Shown here: piece after piece, positions 40,432 to 44,537 of the stretch
How positions within the stretch are numbered: position 1 is the first letter of the stretch
Layout of the letters: every line of letters begins with the position of its first letter
Origin: Lachnospiraceae bacterium
Lineage (GTDB): Bacteria; Bacillota; Clostridia; Lachnospirales; Lachnospiraceae
DNA: 44,537 nt
Reading direction: 5' to 3'
Assembly (NCBI GenBank): GCA_017467845.1
Contig: JAFUKH010000078.1
Coordinates: 1-44,537, forward strand
Made by a program: the position numbers and the translations under genes
The notes under the pieces: model-generated
Databases searched by the model: none
What the model was told of the DNA's origin: nothing
What the model saw: only the letters and a program-made list of their open reading frames with translations

Positions 40432-41733
40432 TTATAAATAGGAACGGAGGGAATGGTAGTAAAGTAAAAATTGAAGCAACTGCGTAAAAAGCAGAATATA
40501 GAGGTAGGCCTGAATTCCGAAAAGCGGTATGGTCAGATGGATTAAAAAAAGACGGAATATCAGGCTGCTTACATTGATGCAAAAAAGCAGTGGTGTTTTC
40601 CCAAGTCCCTGTAAAATGCCGGAGAGTGTAGAGTTTAGGTATAGAAAGGGACTGATAAAGGAGGCTATGCGGATGTAGGTACCTGCAAGCTCATTATCGT
40701 AGATTTTGCTGCCGATATATGGACCGCAGGTAAAAAAGAACAGGATACTGAGAATTCCCAGCAGCACACAAAAGGATATATTTTTCTGAATCGCATTTTG
40801 GATTTTTTCCTTTTCTCCCCGGGCATGGTACTCTGATACGGAGGGGAGCAACAGTACGGAGATGGAGCCTGTAATGGTGGTTGGGAAGAATAAAAGGGGC
40901 ATAACCATACCGGTGAAAATGCCGTAGAGACTTAGGGCCTCAGAGCGTGTGTAGCCAAATCTTTCCAGGGTAGTTGGGATTGCTACAGTTTCCATACTCT
41001 GCAAAATATTGATAATAATGCGGTTAGAAAGTAGAGGGAAAAGCATGTTTAAAAAAGTAGTGTATGTAATGTCAGAATGGGAACTGATGATATTAACACG
41101 GGTTCGGACGCTGTCTGCAAAATGAAATAGGAGTGCAACAATCAGGGAGGCAAATTCACCGAATACCATTCCCAGTACCATGATTACCAGGGGCGGAGTG
41201 ATTCCCTTTTCGGTTAAGAAATCTACAAGAAGGAATACGGAGCCGATTCGAACAAGCTGTTCCATAATCTGGCATATACAGGGGGGAAAGGTCCTTTTCT
41301 TTCCGTAGCAGTAGCCCTTGATGCAACAGTTCAGCGCAGAGGGTAGAATGGACAGAGAGAATGCCTGAAGTAGTGGTTTACACCGGGGCTCTGACAGCCA
41401 AAGATTAGAAATTTGTTCCGCAAAGCTATATAGCAAAACAGAGGTAATCAGGGCAATGGGCAGGCATAGGCTTAGTGCAAGGCGGAAGGGTTGTTTACCA
41501 TTTCCTTTTTGCTCGGCTACAAATTTGGAGATGCAGGTTTGGAAGCAGGCTCCCGTTAAAGAAAAGGTAAGTCCTACAACAGGCATAATCAGGCTGTGAA
41601 TGCCCATTCCTTCCGCATCAAATACTCTGGATAGATAAATTCGATAGAAGAACCCCATAAAACGACAAATGAGGCCGGCACCTGTAAGTAGGATGGTACC
41701 GAAAATAAGTGGATGCTTTTGCACAGAACGCAT
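40432..41733 (-). CDS. MOP-superfamily flippase, SpoVB-like
   Basis: 433 aa multi-pass membrane protein, with roughly 12 hydrophobic segments. The start LIFGTILLTGAGLICRFMGFFYRIYLSRVFDAEGMG and SLTGACFQTCISKFVAEQKG match the stage V sporulation protein B / polysaccharide biosynthesis branch. SpoVB is required for spore cortex formation, presumably by flipping lipid-linked precursors. B. subtilis SpoVB is 518 aa, so this protein is about 80 residues shorter and appears to lack the last helices, yet the end is clean with no frameshift sign. AGGAGG is 6 bp before the ATG. It is divergent from mnmA. Confidence 0.78.
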   Translation of the reverse strand: MRSVQKHPLIFGTILLTGAGLICRFMGFFYRIYLSRVFDAEGMGIHSLIMPVVGLTFSLTGACFQTCISKFVAEQKGNGKQPFRLALSLCLPIALITSVLLYSFAEQISNLWLSEPRCKPLLQAFSLSILPSALNCCIKGYCYGKKRTFPPCICQIMEQLVRIGSVFLLVDFLTEKGITPPLVIMVLGMVFGEFASLIVALLFHFADSVRTRVNIISSHSDITYTTFLNMLFPLLSNRIIINILQSMETVAIPTTLERFGYTRSEALSLYGIFTGMVMPLLFFPTTITGSISVLLLPSVSEYHARGEKEKIQNAIQKNISFCVLLGILSILFFFTCGPYIGSKIYDNELAGTYIRIASFISPFLYLNSTLSGILQGLGKTPLLFCINVSSLIFRLFLIHLTIPLFGIQAYLYILLFTQLLQFLLYYHSLRSYL

Positions 41734-41866
41734 AGAAAGCCTCCTTATGGAAAGTTATTTTATGTTATGCTTTTCAGAGGATAATTAGAATTTCTTGATA
41801 GTGGTAAAAGGATATAATTTGTGCTAGACTAAAATTCAGGAACTGAGAAATTGATTGGAGATTTTT

Positions 41867-42937
41867 ATGAATAAAAAAGTAGTAGTGGGCTTATCCGGAG
41901 GGGTGGACTCTTCCGTGGCAGCCTATCTGTTAAAAAAGGAAGGCTATGTGGTCATTGGTGTGACCATGGATACCTGTCAGGAGTTGCCCGGGGAAGATGG
42001 CTGGAAAGCCGGGAGCCAGGCGGCAATTGCGGATGCAAAGCGAGTAGCGGAACATTTGGGGATTCCTCATTATGTGGCAGATTTCAAAGCAGAGTTTAAG
42101 TGTCATGTGATGGACTATTTTGTAGAGGAGTATCTGAGGGGACGGACCCCTAATCCATGCGTGGTATGTAATCGTTATGTAAAATGGGAGGCGCTGCTTG
42201 ACTGGGCAAAGGAGATGGGGGCAGACTATATTGCAACCGGTCATTACGCTCGGATTGATAAGTTGGAAAACGGCCGATATGCCATCCGAAATTCTGTTAC
42301 TGCTATGAAGGACCAGACCTATGCCCTTTATAATCTGACGCAGGAGCAGCTTAGCTTTACCATGATGCCGGTGGGAGCATATACTAAGGATGAGATTCGT
42401 AGTATTGCTTCAGAAGCAGGAATTCCGGTGGCAGAGAAGTCTGACAGTCAGGATATCTGCTTTATTCCGGATGATGATTATGTTGGCTTTTTAAACCGCA
42501 GAGTGCCTGAAAGGATGCCGGGAGAAGGCAACTTTATCGACAAAGAAGGGAAAGTGCTGGGAAAGCACAAAGGAGTAACCAATTACACCATCGGTCAGCG
42601 AAAAGGGCTGGGAATTGCCATGGGGCATCCGGTGTTCGTAACGGAGCTTCGTCCGGAGACCAATGAAGTGGTTATTGGGGAGAATGAGGATGTGTTTACG
42701 GATGAGGTAATTTGTGACAGGGTGAACTTTATGTCTATTGTGGATTTGACGGAGCCCAGAAGAGTTCTGGCGAAAATCCGCTATAATCACAAGGGGGATT
42801 ATTGTACCATTGAGAAAATGGAAGATGGTAGGGTAAAATGCAGCTTTGAAGTACCTGTGCGTGCATCCTCGCCGGGACAGGCAGTGGTATTTTATGATGG
42901 TGAATATGTGCTGGGCGGTGGAACTATCGTTAAATAA
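41867..42937 (+). CDS. mnmA: tRNA-specific 2-thiouridylase MnmA
   Basis: 356 aa from ATG 41867 (TTGGAG 41855-41860); the in-frame TTG at 41855 is that ribosome site. It thiolates the wobble uridine of tRNAs for Lys, Glu and Gln. The P-loop is VVGLSGGVDSSVAAYLL (about 5-21). Catalytic cysteines are in NPCVVCNRYVKW (about 100) and SDSQDICFIPDDDY. TIGQRKGLGIAMGHPVFV starts the C-terminal barrel. An IscS-type cysteine desulfurase partner is not in the window. Confidence 0.97.
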   Translation: MNKKVVVGLSGGVDSSVAAYLLKKEGYVVIGVTMDTCQELPGEDGWKAGSQAAIADAKRVAEHLGIPHYVADFKAEFKCHVMDYFVEEYLRGRTPNPCVVCNRYVKWEALLDWAKEMGADYIATGHYARIDKLENGRYAIRNSVTAMKDQTYALYNLTQEQLSFTMMPVGAYTKDEIRSIASEAGIPVAEKSDSQDICFIPDDDYVGFLNRRVPERMPGEGNFIDKEGKVLGKHKGVTNYTIGQRKGLGIAMGHPVFVTELRPETNEVVIGENEDVFTDEVICDRVNFMSIVDLTEPRRVLAKIRYNHKGDYCTIEKMEDGRVKCSFEVPVRASSPGQAVVFYDGEYVLGGGTIVK

Positions 42938-42971
42938 AAAACTCGTGTAGCGGTTGCTACACGAGTTTTTT
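42936..42971. terminator. Bidirectional terminator between mnmA and the HisJ-type gene
   Basis: A perfect 16-bp stem (42936-42951 with 42956-42971) with a GGTT loop, A-rich left and T-rich right. The mnmA stop codon (TAA, 42935-42937) overlaps its left foot, and the stop codon of the minus-strand gene (42957-42959) lies in its right arm. Confidence 0.95.
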
Positions 42972-43778
42972 GAATTCCGGAAGCCTATTTTCAAAAATAG
43001 TATAATACTTAAATCCGCATTCCTTTAAAAGTGCTTCGGCACGGTCAAAGCCGTAAGCAATATTCTCGGTATCGTGGGCATCGGAACCGATGGTGATAAT
43101 TTCGCCTCCAAGCTCCTTGTAACGCTTTACGATATCGGTACAAGGATGAAGGTCTTTCAGTCCTTTTTTGATTCCGCCGGTATTGATTTCGATACCTTTG
43201 CCCTCTTCAATAAGGAGTTTTAAGATAACATCCAGAAGGTCTTGATACTTTGCGTAGGTGTAATTCTCATCTTTATTTGGACCGTAACGAACCACATAGT
43301 CCAAGTGACCGTATACATCGAAATTTTTGAATTTCTTAATGTTATCAATAATGGATTGGAAGTATTCGCTGTAAGCTTCTTCTTCGCTGCGTCCTTCATA
43401 GAAGGCAGGATAGTAAGGGTCTTTGCCGTTACAGATATGAGAGGATGCAATAACAAAGTCGAAATCATAATTTTTAATCAGAACCGCATGTCTGCGCATC
43501 AACTGGGGCTGCATGCCAAGCTCCAGACCGAAGAGAATTCGGATTTTGTCCTTGTATTTTTCACGAAAACTGATTAAATCGTAAAGATAAGAATCGATGT
43601 TACATTCAAACTTGCCTGCAGGGTCCAAATCCGTAATCGGGAAATCAAAATCATTGTGTTCGGTAAAACACATGGTATGAAGTCCTTTAGAGATACCTGT
43701 CAGAATCATTTGCTCCATAGGTGTATCACTGTCCCCGGAATGGGAAGAGTGTAAATGACAATCAGATAAAATGGCCAT
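42957..43778 (-). CDS. PHP-domain histidinol-phosphatase (HisJ family)
   Basis: 273 aa. HisJ-type enzymes dephosphorylate L-histidinol phosphate in histidine synthesis. The PHP metal ligands are seen in DCHLHSSHSGD (about 5-15), CFTEHNDF, GLELGMQ, ASSHICNG and IGSDAHDTENIAYGFD. The length fits. No other his gene lies nearby, so the role could also be a more general PHP phosphoesterase. GGAGG precedes the ATG. Confidence 0.88.
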   Translation of the reverse strand: MAILSDCHLHSSHSGDSDTPMEQMILTGISKGLHTMCFTEHNDFDFPITDLDPAGKFECNIDSYLYDLISFREKYKDKIRILFGLELGMQPQLMRRHAVLIKNYDFDFVIASSHICNGKDPYYPAFYEGRSEEEAYSEYFQSIIDNIKKFKNFDVYGHLDYVVRYGPNKDENYTYAKYQDLLDVILKLLIEEGKGIEINTGGIKKGLKDLHPCTDIVKRYKELGGEIITIGSDAHDTENIAYGFDRAEALLKECGFKYYTIFENRLPEFKKLV

Positions 43779-43808
43779 ATAAGAAACCTCCGTTTTCTAT
43801 TTGCTCTT

Positions 43809-43838
43809 AGTATATAGGTTAGAACAGTTTTTTTGCAA
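43809..43838 (-). promoter_or_regulatory. Promoter of the HisJ-type gene (minus strand)
   Basis: Minus strand TTGCAA (43838-43833), 18-bp spacer, TATACT (43814-43809). Confidence 0.65.
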
Positions 43839-43939
43839 TGCGCTAGATGATTTTTTCATAAAAAATATACTTTTTCATACCGATTTCTAAACAAAGTGTA
43901 AAAAATGGTTATAATTTGAAATTATTTTTGATTTACATC

Positions 43940-44015
43940 TTGAATTCTTAAGGGAGATTGGGTAAAATGTTAGTGCTGACAAAATTTTGACAATCTGGTG
44001 CGAATGCCGGATACA
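43940..44015 (+). promoter_or_regulatory. Candidate promoters of gap
   Basis: Two candidates: TTGAAT (43940-43945) -17- TAAAAT (43963-43968), and TTGACA (43987-43992) -17- GATACA (44010-44015). The rest of the 281-bp gap is AT-rich with no gene that I can see. Confidence 0.5.
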
Positions 44016-44059
44016 AAGGTCAAAATAATATAAAAAACATATTTTAGGAGGAAACTAAA

Positions 44060-44537
44060 ATGGCAGTAAAAGTAGCAATTAATGGTTTTGGCCGTATTGG
44101 TCGTCTTGCATTCAGACAGATGTTCGATGCAGAAGGATATGAAGTAGTAGCAATCAACGATTTAACAAGTCCTGAGATGCTTGCTCATTTATTAAAGTAT
44201 GATACAGCACAGGGTAAATACAAATATGCTGATACCGTAGAGTACGGTGAGGATTCTATCACTGTTAACGGAAAGAAGATTACCATCTATGCTAAGGCTA
44301 ACGCAGCTGAGCTTCCTTGGGGAGAATTAGACGTAGATGTAGTATTAGAGTGTACCGGTTTCTACACCTCTAAGGCTAAGGCTGAAGCACACATCACCGC
44401 TGGTGCTAAGAAAGTTGTTATCTCTGCTCCCGCAGGTAACGATCTTCCTACCATCGTATACAATGTTAACCACACAACCTTGAAGCCTGAAGATACCGTT
44501 ATCTCCGCAGCTTCTTGTACCACCAACTGCTTAGCTC
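44060..44537 (+). CDS. gap: Glyceraldehyde-3-phosphate dehydrogenase, 3' partial
   Basis: The first 159 codons are visible; the gene runs off the window. It oxidises glyceraldehyde 3-phosphate to 1,3-bisphosphoglycerate with NAD+ in glycolysis. The NAD-binding start [20 protein letters not shown] and the active-site motif [11 protein letters not shown] with catalytic Cys153 are present. AGGAGG lies 8 bp before the ATG. Codon use (many TTA, GGT, ACC, AAG) resembles infB, pnp and recA, suggesting high expression. Confidence 0.98.
   Translation, partial: MAVKVAINGFGRIGRLAFRQMFDAEGYEVVAINDLTSPEMLAHLLKYDTAQGKYKYADTVEYGEDSITVNGKKITIYAKANAAELPWGELDVDVVLECTGFYTSKAKAEAHITAGAKKVVISAPAGNDLPTIVYNVNHTTLKPEDTVISAASCTTNCLA

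Overview
The window looks like chromosome of a spore-forming, low-to-medium GC Clostridia, most likely Lachnospiraceae. This rests on the RimP-NusA-YlxR-YlxQ-InfB and NudF-SpoIIM-XerD gene order, a receiver-less Spo0A-type DNA-binding protein, SpoIIM and SpoVB-like proteins, families common in Lachnospiraceae (DUF4317, DUF5685), Gram-positive LexA boxes at recA, and consensus TTGACA/TATAAT promoters with strong AGGAGG ribosome sites. I see no phage, transposase, CRISPR array, tRNA or rRNA gene. Most genes are on the + strand.

Layout. 1-3.8 kb: two rhamnogalacturonan lyases without visible export signals (a PL26/YetA-like exo-lyase cut by the window edge, then a PL11 lyase). 3.9-5.8 kb: a membrane-anchored double TrkA/Rossmann protein with a C-terminal RyR-like domain. 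5.8-14.5 kb: the translation/transcription operon rimP-nusA-rnpM(ylxR)-ylxQ-infB-rbfA-nrnA-truB-ribF, with a consensus promoter and several RNA hairpins between genes. 14.5-15.6 kb: a secreted SH3/NlpC-P60 wall hydrolase behind a perfect promoter that carries an 18-bp palindrome. 15.6-18.3 kb: rpsO and pnp, each with a structured leader. 18.4-20.4 kb: an uncharacterised trio (zinc-ribbon membrane protein, DUF5685, J-domain protein with a Cys-rich tail). 20.5-21.8 kb: a DUF4317 gene on the minus strand behind a 140-nt rod-like structured leader. 21.9-27.4 kb: Spo0A-C protein, glgA, a YtgP/MurJ-type flippase and rqcH. 27.4-33.9 kb: yicC-gmk-rpoZ-rimO-pgsA-pncC, then SOS-controlled recA-recX. 34-39.1 kb: rny, an aspartate aminotransferase-type enzyme, nudF, spoIIM and xerD. 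39.3-41.7 kb (minus): DAHP synthase and a SpoVB-like flippase. 41.8-44.5 kb: mnmA, a minus-strand HisJ-type phosphatase, and the 5' part of gap.

The most unusual things are non-coding. Two copies (28494-28635 and, inverted, 39162-39306) of a ~145-bp structured repeat share a fold whose helices differ by compensatory changes. The DUF4317 leader forms a long imperfect hairpin reminiscent in outline of 6S-like RNAs or a regulatory leader. Among proteins, the RyR/TrkA protein, the Spo0A-C protein lacking a receiver, and the DUF5685 trio (whose middle protein carries two Asp-rich motifs resembling isoprenoid/phytoene synthases) deserve attention. All functions are from sequence reading alone; no search or folding program was run.
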